Program-made: the position numbers and the translations under genes | DNA from: Sphingomonadales bacterium 12-68-11 | Lineage (GTDB): Bacteria > Pseudomonadota > Alphaproteobacteria > Sphingomonadales > Sphingomonadaceae | Assembly (NCBI GenBank): GCA_002279825.1 | Contig: NCCV01000002.1 | Span: forward strand, 277,257 to 341,256 | Direction of reading: 5' to 3' | DNA length: 64,000 bases | Shown here: in pieces, positions 1 through 11,998 of the stretch | Layout: every line of letters starts with the position of its first letter | Numbering within the stretch: the first letter of the stretch is position 1 | The notes under the pieces: generated by a model | The model's database searches: none | The model's input: only the letters and a program-made list of their open reading frames with translations | Told to the model about the DNA's origin: nothing

Positions 1-1
1 G

Positions 2-157
2 CTGCTCAACATGCGCACGATGCACGATGCCGGCATCGGCTATCACTGCGGGCGCAATGGGCTGAGCATGAGCCCGGTCGGCGCCCCGGCACGGCATGTC
101 GGCAAGTTCGAGGTCGACGAATTCTTCGGACCCGAGGCGTGGAGGACCAAGCCATGA
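2..157 (+). CDS. C-terminal fragment of an unidentified protein
   Basis: The reading frame is open from the left edge of the window and ends at TGA 155-157, giving the last 51 residues of a protein that starts outside the window. It ends in ...FFGPEAWRTKP. I do not recognise the family and see no diagnostic motif in what remains. The stop codon overlaps the start of the next gene in an ATGA arrangement, which is the main reason to accept this frame as coding and suggests the two genes are translationally coupled. Confidence 0.55.
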   Translation: MLNMRTMHDAGIGYHCGRNGLSMSPVGAPARHVGKFEVDEFFGPEAWRTKP

Positions 158-657
158 GCGCGAACACGATGCCGACCGACCGGCGCTCGTTCCTCAAGCA
201 CGGCGCGATGGTCGCGGCGCCGATCGCCGCAGTGGCCGTGCCTTCGGCCGCGCTGGCCGCTGACGACGGCTCGCGCGCGAAGCTGGCGCGGCTCCAGGAC
301 GAGCGCGCAATCGAGGCGTTGCACCGCAGCTTCCTGCGCCAGATCAACGGCGCAGGCGACTGCGCGGCGCTGGTCACATCATCAGACGCGGTCGCGTTCG
401 AACCGGGGCTGCGGGCGATCGCCGAGGACCATGCCCACGACACGCAGATCGTGCTGGCAGACGACGGGCGCAGCGCGAGCGGGCGCTGCGCCTGCACGGT
501 CGAACTGGCGACCGAGTTTACCGGCGACACCACGATCGAACGCATGGCACGTTTCGAGGGCCAGGGCAGCCATCGCCACGAAGAGCCCCGCGTGCTGGCC
601 ACGGAGTTCGTCAAGGCGGCCGACGGGTGGCGGATTTCGAGCGCGCGGTTCGTTTGA
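154..657 (+). CDS. exported SnoaL/NTF2-like protein with Tat signal
   Basis: This 167-residue protein has a twin-arginine signal: DRRSFLKHG at residues 9-17, a hydrophobic stretch rich in alanine, and an A-L-A cleavage site near residue 39. The rest looks like a small cone-shaped NTF2/SnoaL-type domain (an ALHRSFL helix followed by beta strands ending in ADGWRISSARF). Such domains bind small ligands or act as isomerases or hydrolases; the substrate cannot be read here. ATG 154 is preferred over an in-frame GTG at 139 because it overlaps the preceding stop codon and places the RR motif at the usual distance from the N terminus. Export to the periplasm is inferred. Confidence 0.7.
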   Translation: MSANTMPTDRRSFLKHGAMVAAPIAAVAVPSAALAADDGSRAKLARLQDERAIEALHRSFLRQINGAGDCAALVTSSDAVAFEPGLRAIAEDHAHDTQIVLADDGRSASGRCACTVELATEFTGDTTIERMARFEGQGSHRHEEPRVLATEFVKAADGWRISSARFV

Positions 658-671
658 TGCGTTCTTCTTCT

Positions 672-758
672 TCGTCATTGCGAGCGTAGCGAAGCAATCC
701 AGAGCGTCCTGTACTGCCGCTCTGGATTGCTTCGTCGCTCGGCTCCTCGCAATGACGA
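672..758. repeat. intergenic palindromic repeat, GTCATTGCGAG family, copy 1
   Basis: Two arms face each other: CGTCATTGCGAGCG at the left and CGCAATGACG at the right. The inner arms are GCAATCCAGAGC and GCTCTGGATTGC. The whole unit can fold into a long imperfect stem. A related copy lies at 18579-18663. The repeat sits between two codirectional genes and may affect mRNA stability or termination; this is inferred from its position. Confidence 0.8.
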
Positions 759-794
759 GATCGTGAACTTGCCCGGTACGTTGGAGAGACCCGA

Positions 795-2303
795 ATGACC
801 CCCACCAGACTAGCCGCTTCGGTCGCGCTGGCTGCGCTCGCCGCCGGTTGCACCGCGCAGCAGAGCGCCCCGAGCGCGGCAAGTTTCCCCGTACTCGCCG
901 GCGCCGACAAATGTGCCGCCGTAACCGGCGCGATGGTCGGCGCGGCCCCGGCGAGCGGCAAGTGGGTCGCCGAGGCCAACGGCGTGCCGGGCTTCTGCGA
1001 GGTGACCGCCACGCTCAATCCCGTAAGCGGCTCGAACATCGGGGTGGTGTACCGCCTGCCCGGCGCCTGGAACGGCAAAGTGCTCGGCTTCGGCGGCGGC
1101 GGGTGGATCGGCAATATCGCGGTCGGCACTGCTGCCGAGGGTCTGCGCAAGGGCTATGCCACGCTGCAGACCGATGGCGGGCATCCGATCGGCAACGTGT
1201 GGGACAACTCCTGGGCGGCCAACCCCGAAGCGGCCAAGGACTTCAGCTACCGCGCGATCCACGAGATGACCGTAACCGGCAAGAAACTGGTCGCCGCCTA
1301 TTACGGCGCGCGGCACCAGAAGGCTTATTTTCAGGGCTGCTCGACCGGCGGGCGAATGGCGCTAATGGCCGCGCAGCGCTACCCGGCGGACTTCGACGCG
1401 ATGTCCGCCGGGGCACCGGTCTATACGCTGCAGGTGCAGACAAGCTCGGTGCTGCGTGCGAACACCTTCGCGCGTCCCGGCGCCGGCTTCACCGCCGCCG
1501 ACCTGCAATTGACGCAGACCTCTGCTCTCAATGCCTGCGATGCCAACGACGGGCTCAAGGACGGGCTGATCAACGATCCGCGCTCGTGCGGCTGGGACCC
1601 CGCCACCATCCAGTGCACAGGCGCGAAGAATGCGAGCTGCCTGAGCGGCCCGCAAGTCACCGCGCTCAAGGCCGCTTACGACGGCGTGCGCGCGCCCGAC
1701 GGCGAATGGGCCATGCTCCCGATGAGTCGCGGCGGCGAAGCCGGCTGGGCGGCGTTCGTCGGCACCGCCGGCACGGGCGACGCCACCAATGGCGGCGGGC
1801 TCGGCGGACTGCTGCCGCTGATGTTCGACGCGCCGCGCCCGACCCTGCCGAACTTCACCCTCGCCAATGTGCAGCAGGTGCGGCGGAGCCAATTTGCCCA
1901 GATGTACGAAGCCAAGGACCCGAACCTGCGCCCGTTTTTCGCGCGCGGCGGCAAGCTGATCCTGTGGCACGGCGAGAGCGACCCCGGGCCGAGCCCGGTC
2001 GGGACCAACGACTACGTTCGCGCGGTGCTTTCGGCCGCGCCCGCCGCGCGCCAGAACATGCGCTACTTCCTCTACCCGGGCGTCGGCCACTGCGCCGGCG
2101 GACCGGGGGCGGACCAGGTGGCGCTCCTCGACGCGCTCGACGGATGGACCGAAACCGGTCGCGCGCCCGACGTGCTGATCGGCACCAAGGCCAACGGCTC
2201 GATCACCCGCCCGCACTGCGCTTGGCCCAACGTCGCGCAGTATCGCGGGAGCGGCGAGGCGAACGATCCCGCCAGCTGGCAATGCGTGGCACGGCGGACT
2301 TGA
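795..2303 (+). CDS. tannase/feruloyl esterase family lipoprotein
   Basis: This 502-residue alpha/beta hydrolase is predicted to cleave ester bonds of plant phenolics such as galloyl, feruloyl or related esters. It begins with a lipoprotein signal peptide (lipobox LAAGC, Cys19), so it is probably anchored in the envelope. The nucleophile elbow is the family's G-C-S-T-G-G at residues 181-186 with Ser183. The acid is in WHGESDPGPSP near residue 395 and the histidine in GVGHCAGG near residue 430. Paired cysteines next to Ser and His fit the CS-D-HC arrangement of PF07519. A GGAGAG Shine-Dalgarno lies just before ATG 795. The exact substrate cannot be assigned, and the family also includes MHETase-like enzymes. 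Confidence 0.9.
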   Translation: MTPTRLAASVALAALAAGCTAQQSAPSAASFPVLAGADKCAAVTGAMVGAAPASGKWVAEANGVPGFCEVTATLNPVSGSNIGVVYRLPGAWNGKVLGFGGGGWIGNIAVGTAAEGLRKGYATLQTDGGHPIGNVWDNSWAANPEAAKDFSYRAIHEMTVTGKKLVAAYYGARHQKAYFQGCSTGGRMALMAAQRYPADFDAMSAGAPVYTLQVQTSSVLRANTFARPGAGFTAADLQLTQTSALNACDANDGLKDGLINDPRSCGWDPATIQCTGAKNASCLSGPQVTALKAAYDGVRAPDGEWAMLPMSRGGEAGWAAFVGTAGTGDATNGGGLGGLLPLMFDAPRPTLPNFTLANVQQVRRSQFAQMYEAKDPNLRPFFARGGKLILWHGESDPGPSPVGTNDYVRAVLSAAPAARQNMRYFLYPGVGHCAGGPGADQVALLDALDGWTETGRAPDVLIGTKANGSITRPHCAWPNVAQYRGSGEANDPASWQCVARRT

Positions 2304-2325
2304 GCCCCCGGGTCTGACCACGCCA

Positions 2326-2356
2326 AAGGGCGGCCCGCATCTTGCGGACCGCCCTT
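2326..2356. terminator. bidirectional hairpin terminator
   Basis: AAGGGCGG pairs with CCGCCCTT, and an inner CCGC pairs with GCGG around an ATCTT loop. It lies between the ends of two convergent genes (tannase and the minus-strand gene ending at 2378), where a shared terminator is expected. It has no long T tract. Confidence 0.65.
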
Positions 2357-2377
2357 CGGTGCGCTGCCCCAGGGGGA

Positions 2378-3331
2378 TCAGGCAGCGGCGGGGTAACGCT
2401 GCGCCAATCCCGGCCAGTTTTGCGGGTACTGGCTGAGATCGATCCACGGCTTGGCGTCGCCGAAGTCGCGGCCCAGCGACTGCAGGATCAGCTTGGCGCG
2501 GCGGTGGCGCTGCATCGGCGAAGTGAACGGATTGGCGCGGTCGGGCTTGGCCGCCACCATCCGCTTGATGAGCGCATCGCGCTCTTCGAAGCTGGCCGGC
2601 AGCTCGCGGGGCAGCGCGACCGAGGCGCCGCCGTGCGACAGGCTGGCGGGCGAAGGACTGGCCACCACGGGCCGGCCGATCGACACCGGCTCGTCCGGCT
2701 GCACGCTCACGGAGGCAACCGCAATGGGGGCTGTCGGCACGATTGCCGCGGCGCCACGCGATTGCAGCGTCTCCGGCTCGATCGAGGTCGCGGCGGCCGC
2801 ACGGGGCGGGGTTCGGCGACGGTTGAAGGCGATCAGGCCCCAGCCGAGCAGCGCGAGACCGGCAAGGCCCCCGCCGATCGCGGCGATGGTCCCCGCGTCC
2901 GAGTTCCGGGCGACAGGTTCGTCGGACGAATTCTCAGCGATATCGGCGGCGACGGGCGCCGGCAGCGCGGCGGGCGGAAGCGTCTCAGGGGTAAGGGCGA
3001 TTTCAGGGGTCTCGGGTTCAAAAGCGGGGGCCGGCGCGGCCGGTTGCTGCGCAGCAGGGGCGGCACGTGTGCGAGCCGGCGGTGCAGCCTGGGCCGCGAC
3101 GGGCGCGGGCGCCGGTACGGCGGCGACCGGCGGCGGAGTCACCGGCGCTTCGACCTGCGGGATGGCCGGCGGTGTGGCCGGCGCGATGTCGGGCACCGTG
3201 ATCGTCGGCGCGATGTCGATCGGCGGCGGCGCGACCGCGACGTCCTGCGCGGCGACCTGGGTTGCGGTGAGCGCGAGCGCCGCGACAAGCGCGGAACCGG
3301 CGGAGCGAGCGAGGTGTGGCTTTCTTGTCAT
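2378..3331 (-). CDS. proline/alanine-rich single-pass membrane protein, unknown function
   Basis: This 317-residue protein has an N-terminal signal peptide (positively charged start, hydrophobic core, A-x-A before residue 30). A low-complexity Pro/Ala/Val/Thr segment runs to about residue 150. One transmembrane helix (IGGGLAGLALLGWGLIAF, near residues 165-185) is followed by arginines. The C-terminal domain, from about SFEERDALIKRMV to LSQYPQNWPGLAQRYP, is non-repetitive and probably the conserved functional part. The disordered segment probably spans the periplasm and the C-terminal part is probably cytoplasmic. I do not recognise a named family. Confidence 0.7.
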   Translation of the reverse strand: MTRKPHLARSAGSALVAALALTATQVAAQDVAVAPPPIDIAPTITVPDIAPATPPAIPQVEAPVTPPPVAAVPAPAPVAAQAAPPARTRAAPAAQQPAAPAPAFEPETPEIALTPETLPPAALPAPVAADIAENSSDEPVARNSDAGTIAAIGGGLAGLALLGWGLIAFNRRRTPPRAAAATSIEPETLQSRGAAAIVPTAPIAVASVSVQPDEPVSIGRPVVASPSPASLSHGGASVALPRELPASFEERDALIKRMVAAKPDRANPFTSPMQRHRRAKLILQSLGRDFGDAKPWIDLSQYPQNWPGLAQRYPAAA

Positions 3332-3597
3332 AGCTCAGAAAAAACCACGGGCTCGCCCCGCCGGTTCCCTGAACCACCTGTCAGGATTCGGCCGAATAAC
3401 TGATTTTCCTTCACTTTTCGGTGAGCCGATCCCGCCGAGCGGTGCCCGGCTTGCGACGAACAACGCTGCCGCAGACCGCAGCGACTGGCTACCCGATGCG
3501 CCAGGCCGGCGTTGTCGCCACCGCACAGTGCCGGCCTGGCTCAGAAACACGCGCGGTGCGCTTGCCCCGCGTTCCATCTCCGTTCTATCGACGCGCC

Positions 3598-6351
3598 ATG
3601 CCCGCCGTGCCCCTCGCCGCGCTTCATGCCAGCCACGCTGGCACCTGGCTGCGCGGCGCGATCGGCGGGACGCGCGGCGTGAGCAAAGGCGAAGCGGTGG
3701 TGGCCGCCGCAGACACGCCGCTGCTACTGCTCAACGCGCCCCTGGTGGCAAGCCGGCTCGGCTATCCCGATCTCTCGGGCCTCGACCTGCTCGAACTCTA
3801 TGCCTTCGTGCATCCGGCGCGCTTCGCGGTACCGACCCCGAAGGGCCTCGCCCATGCGCTTGGGCTGCCCGAACCGGCCGGCGACGATGCAGTGCCGGCG
3901 TTTCTCCAGGAAGCGGCGGGCGCGCTGCTTGAGCGCTGCGAGCACGACGACTGGGCCGAACGCGAGGGCGCGTGGTCGGGGCTGCAATCGCTGGCCCGGC
4001 TGCGCTGGCCGTGGGCGCCCGTGCTGGCCCCGCATATCCGCCGCCCCGAACGCGCCGAGAAGTGGCTCTTCGCCAAGCTGCCCGAGTGGCAGGAGGCGCC
4101 CGAACGGCCGCAGCCGGCGCAGATCGACCTCGCCCCCGAAGACATCGAGACCCGCCTCGCCGCGCTGACCGGCGCCGAGGCCGAGCGCCGCGACGGCCAG
4201 CGCGCCTATGCGCGCGAGAGCGGCCGGATCTTCGCCCCGCGCACCCGCCGCGGCGCACCGCACCTGCTGCTCGCCCAGGCCGGCACCGGGATCGGCAAGA
4301 CGCTCGGCTATCTCGCCCCTGCCTCGCTGTGGAGCGAGCGCGCCCAGGGTACGGTGTGGGTCTCGACGTACACCAAGAACCTCCAGCGCCAGCTCCGCCG
4401 CGAAAGCGCGCGCGCCTGGCCGGAAATTCGTCCCGACGGCAGCCGCCCGGTGGTGGTGCGCAAGGGGCGCGAGAACTATCTGTGCCTGCTCAATCTGGAG
4501 GACGCACTGCAGGGCGGGTTTGGCGGACGCGCGGCGGTGCTGGCGCAGTTCGTCGCGCGCTGGGCCGCGTTCAGCCAGGACGGCGACATGATCGGCGGCG
4601 ACCTGCCGGGCTGGCTCGGCACGCTGTTCCGCAACCGCGCGATCCGCTCGCTGACCGACCAGCGCGGCGAATGCGTCTATGCTGGGTGCCCACACTACCG
4701 GAAGTGCTTCATCGAACGCGCCGCGCGGGCAAGCGCGCAGGCCGACCTGGTGATCGCCAACCACGCGCTGGTGATGGTCAACGCGGCAAGGGGCCGCGAC
4801 GTGGCGCAGCGGCCGACGCGGATCGTGTTCGACGAAGGCCACCACGTGTTCGAGGCCGCCGACAGCACTTTCTCCGCCGCGCTGACCGGGCAGGAGGCGA
4901 TCGAACTCAAACGCTGGATCATGGGGCCCGAGCGCGGCTCCAAAGGGCGCCGCCGCGGACTCGCCGCGCGGCTGGCCGATGTCGCGAGCTATGACGAAGA
5001 CGGCGGCCGCGCGGTCGCGATGGCTTGCGAGGCGGCCGAAGCGCTGCCCGGCGACGGCTGGCTCCTGCGGCTCGCCGACGGTGCACCCTCAGGGCCGATC
5101 GAGGCCTTGCTGGCGGCCGTGCGCGCCACGACTTACGCACGCGACGAATCCGGCGGGCAGGAAGCCGGCTACGGGATCGAGACCGAAGCCGCGCAGCTCG
5201 AGGGCAATTTCGTCGAGCTCGCCCAGCAGGCCGCGGGCGCGCTCGCAGCGATCCGCCAGCCGCTGATCCGGCTCGGGCTGCGGCTCGAGGCGCTGCTCGA
5301 GGATCCGCCCGACTGGCTCGACGGCCAGGGCCGCGCGCGGATCGACGGCGCGCGGCATTCGCTGGCGTGGCGCATCGACACGCTGGCGGCCTGGGAGGCG
5401 CTGCTCGGCCGGCTCGGCGGCCCGGCCGATCCCGAGTTCGTCGACTGGCTGGCGGTCGAGCGCTCCGACGCGCGCGAGTTCGACGTCGGCCTGCACCGCC
5501 ACTTCCTCGATCCGATGAAGCCCTTCGCCAAGACCGTGCTCGAACCCGCGCACGGGGTGATGCTGACCAGCGCCACGCTGTGCGACCGGGGCGCGGACGG
5601 CGCGCACTGGGATTCGGCCCTCGCCCGCTCCGGCGCGCTGCATATCGACGGCGGCCCGCACCTGATCCAAGCGGAGAGCCCGTTCGACTATGCGGCCTGC
5701 GCCGAAGTGCTGATCGTCACCGACGTGGCCAAGGGCGATCTCGCGGCGCTCGCCGGCGCCTATGCGCGGATCATCGAGGCGAGCGGCGGGGGCGTGCTGG
5801 GGTTGTTCACCGCGATCCGCCGGCTGCGCGCGGTCCACGGCCGGATCGCCGACCGGCTCGCCCGCGAAGGCCTGCCGCTCTACGCGCAGCACGTCGATCC
5901 GATCGATACCGGCACGCTGGTGGACATCTTCCGCGATGACGCGCGCGCCAGCCTGCTCGGCACCGACGCGCTGCGCGACGGGGTCGACGTGCCCGGCGAA
6001 TCGCTGCGCTGCGTGGTGCTCGAGGCGGTGCCCTGGCCCAAGCCGAGCATCCTCCACCGCGCCCGCCGCGCCGCGCATCCGGGCGGCGGCAATGCGCACG
6101 ACGACCGGATCATCCGCGCGCGGCTCGCCCAAGCGTTCGGCCGGCTGATCCGCAGCGCCACCGATCGCGGCCATTTCCTGGTGCTCTCCCCTGCATTCCC
6201 GAGCCGCCTGCTGAGCGCGTTCCCGCTGGGGACCCCGGTACTGCGCGTCACGCTCGACGAGGCTTTACATCGGCTGGCGGGGCGTGTTTCATCCGGAGCC
6301 GGGGCAGAGACCGGCGCGGCGGCTCCGCGCGAAGAGGAACGCCGATCTTGA
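3598..6351 (+). CDS. DinG/XPD-family ATP-dependent DNA helicase
   Basis: This 917-residue superfamily 2 helicase belongs to the iron-sulfur DinG/XPD group that unwinds DNA 5'-3', including R-loops and damaged templates. Walker A (AGTGIGKT) lies near residues 228-235 and the DEGHH box near residue 410. Cysteines at about 295 (YLCLLN) and 358-370 (ECVYAGCPHYRKC) are the four expected ligands of the 4Fe-4S cluster. The C-terminal helicase motifs DALRDGVDVPGE and QAFGRLIRS are intact. ATG 3598 is preferred because the frame extends further upstream only through low-quality sequence. The stop overlaps the next gene's start. The 270 bp upstream of it hold no gene I can support. Confidence 0.88.
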   Translation: MPAVPLAALHASHAGTWLRGAIGGTRGVSKGEAVVAAADTPLLLLNAPLVASRLGYPDLSGLDLLELYAFVHPARFAVPTPKGLAHALGLPEPAGDDAVPAFLQEAAGALLERCEHDDWAEREGAWSGLQSLARLRWPWAPVLAPHIRRPERAEKWLFAKLPEWQEAPERPQPAQIDLAPEDIETRLAALTGAEAERRDGQRAYARESGRIFAPRTRRGAPHLLLAQAGTGIGKTLGYLAPASLWSERAQGTVWVSTYTKNLQRQLRRESARAWPEIRPDGSRPVVVRKGRENYLCLLNLEDALQGGFGGRAAVLAQFVARWAAFSQDGDMIGGDLPGWLGTLFRNRAIRSLTDQRGECVYAGCPHYRKCFIERAARASAQADLVIANHALVMVNAARGRDVAQRPTRIVFDEGHHVFEAADSTFSAALTGQEAIELKRWIMGPERGSKGRRRGLAARLADVASYDEDGGRAVAMACEAAEALPGDGWLLRLADGAPSGPIEALLAAVRATTYARDESGGQEAGYGIETEAAQLEGNFVELAQQAAGALAAIRQPLIRLGLRLEALLEDPPDWLDGQGRARIDGARHSLAWRIDTLAAWEALLGRLGGPADPEFVDWLAVERSDAREFDVGLHRHFLDPMKPFAKTVLEPAHGVMLTSATLCDRGADGAHWDSALARSGALHIDGGPHLIQAESPFDYAACAEVLIVTDVAKGDLAALAGAYARIIEASGGGVLGLFTAIRRLRAVHGRIADRLAREGLPLYAQHVDPIDTGTLVDIFRDDARASLLGTDALRDGVDVPGESLRCVVLEAVPWPKPSILHRARRAAHPGGGNAHDDRIIRARLAQAFGRLIRSATDRGHFLVLSPAFPSRLLSAFPLGTPVLRVTLDEALHRLAGRVSSGAGAETGAAAPREEERRS

Positions 6352-6893
6352 ACACGCCCACCAAGACCCTGGGCCTGCTGCGCCACGCCAAGTCCGACTG
6401 GGACGACATGTCGCTCGGCGATTTCGAGCGCGGGCTCAACGCGCGCGGCCGGCGCGGCGCGGCCCTGATGGGCGCGCATATCCGCGAACACGGCGTGCCC
6501 TGGGACCTCGTCGTCTCCAGCCCGGCCGAGCGCGTCAAGCTGACGCTCGAGGCGGCGCGCCTCGGCGTGCCGATCCGCTGGGAGCCGGACGCCTACCTCG
6601 CCGACACCGACGCACTGATCGCCCTGCTCCACCAGGTGCCGGAGGATGCCGAGGCGGTGCTGCTGGCCGCGCACAACCCGGGCCTGCAGGAACTGATCTT
6701 CGCGCTCGTTCCCCCCGAAGGCGAGAATGCGCTGTTCGCCGAAGCCGCCGAGAAGTTCCCGACCGCGACCTTCGCGGTGCTGGAACTGGCGATCGGGAGC
6801 TGGTCCGAGTGCGCCGAAGGCTGCGGCCGGCTGGTCCACTTCGCCCGGCCCCGCGACCTCGATCCCGAGCTGGGGCCGGAGCGGGTGCGTTAA
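6348..6893 (+). CDS. SixA-like histidine phosphatase
   Basis: This 181-residue protein is a member of the branch-2 histidine phosphatase superfamily. The catalytic RHAKSDW sits at residues 11-17, a second conserved arginine-containing segment (SSPAERVKLT) near residue 50, and the second catalytic histidine in LLAAHNPGLQEL. SixA in E. coli dephosphorylates phosphohistidine proteins; the partner here is unknown. The start is a TTG that overlaps the helicase stop (TTGA). The next in-frame ATG would remove the catalytic RHA, so TTG is the supported choice and translation is probably coupled to the helicase. Confidence 0.85.
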   Translation: MNTPTKTLGLLRHAKSDWDDMSLGDFERGLNARGRRGAALMGAHIREHGVPWDLVVSSPAERVKLTLEAARLGVPIRWEPDAYLADTDALIALLHQVPEDAEAVLLAAHNPGLQELIFALVPPEGENALFAEAAEKFPTATFAVLELAIGSWSECAEGCGRLVHFARPRDLDPELGPERVR

Positions 6894-6903
6894 CGATCGA
6901 CGG

Positions 6904-9915
<3,012 letters not shown>

Positions 9916-9919
<4 letters not shown>

Positions 9920-10500
9920 CCCATCCCTCCCGTGAGCGCGTCGATCTCGTCGATGCGCTTCTGCAAACGCCGCGCCCCCAGCTGATTGAGCCACCAGATG
10001 CCGCCGATCACCGCGAACATCATGGCAAGTGCCAACCACCTTACCCAAATCGGCGGGCCCGCCGCTTCGATCTTGGGGTCGAGCCCGTTGCCGGCGATCA
10101 TGAGGGCGAAGCCTGGCGCGAACGGCAGGATATACCAAACGAAGATGCTCTTGAGCGCATCGCGTTGACGGACGAGCTGAGCCCGCATGAACGCAGAGAT
10201 CGGCATCGTTCCGGCCATTTCGGGGGCCACCGCCGAGGCCCGGCGATGAAGCTGCCAGGGCGCATAGATCGCCGCCAGGATGACGAGTACCGAGCCAAGC
10301 TTGTGAAGCACGTGCTCGAACGTAACCAAGTAGTATCCGAAGATCACGATTACGGCCGCGCAGGCGAAGTATTCGATGCGGTTTCGCCATTTGACGAAGC
10401 GGTAGAACTTGTCGGCGCCCTTGCGCACCTCGTCGAGCGGCAGTGCTCCGCCGATCTCGACCGACGACTGCCAGGCGCGCTTGATGGGATCGTCGCTCAT
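9916..10500 (-). CDS. four-helix membrane protein in sigma-factor operon, possible anti-sigma
   Basis: This 194-residue protein has a charged N-terminal segment of about 40 residues (MSDDPIKRAWQS...DKFYRFVKWRN) followed by four hydrophobic helices, near residues 43-62, 66-85, 115-138 and 150-172, and a short charged tail. It overlaps the sigma factor gene upstream and the serine hydrolase gene downstream by four bases each. Proteins directly after ECF sigma genes are often anti-sigma factors, and a cytoplasmic N-terminal segment with a membrane domain fits that role. No zinc-binding anti-sigma motif (HxxxCxxC) is seen, so the role is an inference from position only. Confidence 0.7.
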
Positions 10501-11033
10501 GCCGATTTCTCCTCAGGAGCATAAGGTTCGGCCAGCAGGGCCTTCAAGCGATGGATTCGCACGGCGACGGCGCCGGCCGAAAGGCCCGTGACTTCGCCGA
10601 TCTCGCCGGCGGTCAGGTCTTCGAGGTAGAGCAGCATGACCTGCCGGTCGGCCGGCTTGAGCTGGTGGATGGCGCCGAGCAGCCGCTCCGACAGGGTGCG
10701 GTCTGCGGTGGCATGCTCGGGATCGTCGTCGCCGGGCAGCGTGTCGATTTCCTCGAGCCCGACCAGCGGCACCCTGCGGCGGCGGCGGCCGGTCATCATG
10801 TGAGTCACCGCGACATTGTGCGCGATGCGGTGGACCCAGCTCTTTTCCGCGCATTGCCCCGCGAAGATCGCGAAGCTGCGCCACAGCGCGGCGTGGATGT
10901 CCTGCACCAGGTCGCGGCGCAGTTCGGGATCGGCTTCGTAACCGCGCGCCAAACGTTCGATCATGCCGCCGTGCACGCGCGCGGCGACCACGTAGCGGGC
11001 GTCCTGCTGCGCCTTACCGATTGCCTGGCTCAT
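10497..11033 (-). CDS. ECF-type RNA polymerase sigma factor
   Basis: This 178-residue protein has the two-domain sigma-70 ECF layout. Region 2 spans about residues 35-75 (LVQDIHAALWRSFAIF, WVHRIAHNVAVTHM) and region 4 spans about residues 120-165, with the helix-turn-helix segment LTAGEIGEVTGLSAGAVAVRI. It directs core RNA polymerase to a small regulon. It is the first gene of a three-gene operon with a membrane protein and an exported serine hydrolase, each overlapping the next by four bases. Autoregulation is typical of the family but no promoter motif was resolved. Confidence 0.88.
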   Translation of the reverse strand: MSQAIGKAQQDARYVVAARVHGGMIERLARGYEADPELRRDLVQDIHAALWRSFAIFAGQCAEKSWVHRIAHNVAVTHMMTGRRRRRVPLVGLEEIDTLPGDDDPEHATADRTLSERLLGAIHQLKPADRQVMLLYLEDLTAGEIGEVTGLSAGAVAVRIHRLKALLAEPYAPEEKSA

Positions 11034-11118
11034 GAACCCTCGCCGCCCATCGTCCCTGTCAGTCGGGCGGCGGCCGGCTGTCTTACGCAGGCCGCGGAAA
11101 AACCCGCGCGCGCGAAAA

Positions 11119-11589
11119 TCAGGCCGCGAGCGCGGCGGCGAGCCGATCGCGGATCGCGCTGAGGCGGGGCAGGAACTCGACTATAGTTCGCGCTGAGCCC
11201 GTCATCGCACCGCTGCCGTCTTCGGGCGCGGAGCTTGCCGACACGGACGGCCGTTGCGCCTGCGGATGAGCTTCACTTCCGACAGGCTCGGGGCGAGCGG
11301 ACTTGGCCTGGGCAAGTCCCTTCTCAAGCGCCTGCCGGGCGCCTTTCAGCGTATAGCCTTCGCGGTTGATCAACCGGTCGATCGCGCTCACCAGCTCGAC
11401 ATCGGCGCGCCGATAGTAGCGGCGAGCGCCGCTGCGCTTGAGCGGCTGGAGCATCGGGAACTGCTGCTCCCAATAGCGCAGCACGTGCTGCCGGATGCCG
11501 AGCGCGGCCGCCACTTCGCCGATTGTGCGGAGCGCGTCGGGCTCCTTGCCGTCGGCGAAGATCGGCAGCTGCGGGGGCGCGGCCGGCAT
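11119..11589 (-). CDS. MerR-family transcriptional regulator
   Basis: This 156-residue protein has an N-terminal winged helix of MerR type at about residues 20-90. It shows the diagnostic RTIGEVAAALGI...LRYWEQQFPML and RYYRRADVELVSAIDRLI. A short, poorly conserved, Ala/Ser-rich tail follows. It has no metal-binding cysteines, so it is not a metal sensor. Its start overlaps the stop of ihfA by one base (TGATG), so it is the last gene of the rpmF-plsX-fabH-ihfA unit. This MerR gene after ihfA is a common arrangement in sphingomonads. The targets are unknown. Confidence 0.88.
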   Translation of the reverse strand: MPAAPPQLPIFADGKEPDALRTIGEVAAALGIRQHVLRYWEQQFPMLQPLKRSGARRYYRRADVELVSAIDRLINREGYTLKGARQALEKGLAQAKSARPEPVGSEAHPQAQRPSVSASSAPEDGSGAMTGSARTIVEFLPRLSAIRDRLAAALAA

Positions 11590-11894
11590 CAGCCCTTGGT
11601 GATCCTGTCCTTGAGCTTCTGGCTGGCGCGGAAGGTCATGACGCGGCGCGGGGTGATCGGCACTTCGATGCCGGTCTTGGGGTTGCGCCCGACGCGTTCC
11701 TTCTTGTCGCGCAGCACGAAGCTGCCGAAGCCGGAGATCTTGACGTTCTCACCCTCGGCCATGGCGTGGCACATCTTGCCGAGAATCGCCTCGACCAGAG
11801 CGAGGCTTTCAGCGCGGGAGAAGCCCAGCTTCCGATTGATCGTCTCCGCCAAATCGGCACGCGTCAGCGTGCCCACGGACCGCATCATCTGCAT
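11589..11894 (-). CDS. ihfA: integration host factor subunit alpha
   Basis: This 101-residue member of the HU/IHF family bends DNA as a heterodimer with IHF beta and takes part in nucleoid structure, recombination and promoter architecture. It shows [26 protein letters not shown], the [10 protein letters not shown] saddle strand and the RNPKTG arm tip with its intercalating proline, ending in the [11 protein letters not shown] helix. The extended N terminus and position between fabH and merR support the alpha subunit. The 104 bp upstream (11895-11998) are more A+T-rich and probably carry a promoter of their own. Confidence 0.95.
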   Translation of the reverse strand: MQMMRSVGTLTRADLAETINRKLGFSRAESLALVEAILGKMCHAMAEGENVKISGFGSFVLRDKKERVGRNPKTGIEVPITPRRVMTFRASQKLKDRITKG

Positions 11895-11998
11895 GCGTCA
11901 TCCTTAGTTCGTAGTGCGGCGACCCTACGATTGATAAATGACGGAATTGCGGGGCTTTGGCAACGGCCGACAACGGTTTTTCCCGCGCCCTCTCGCGC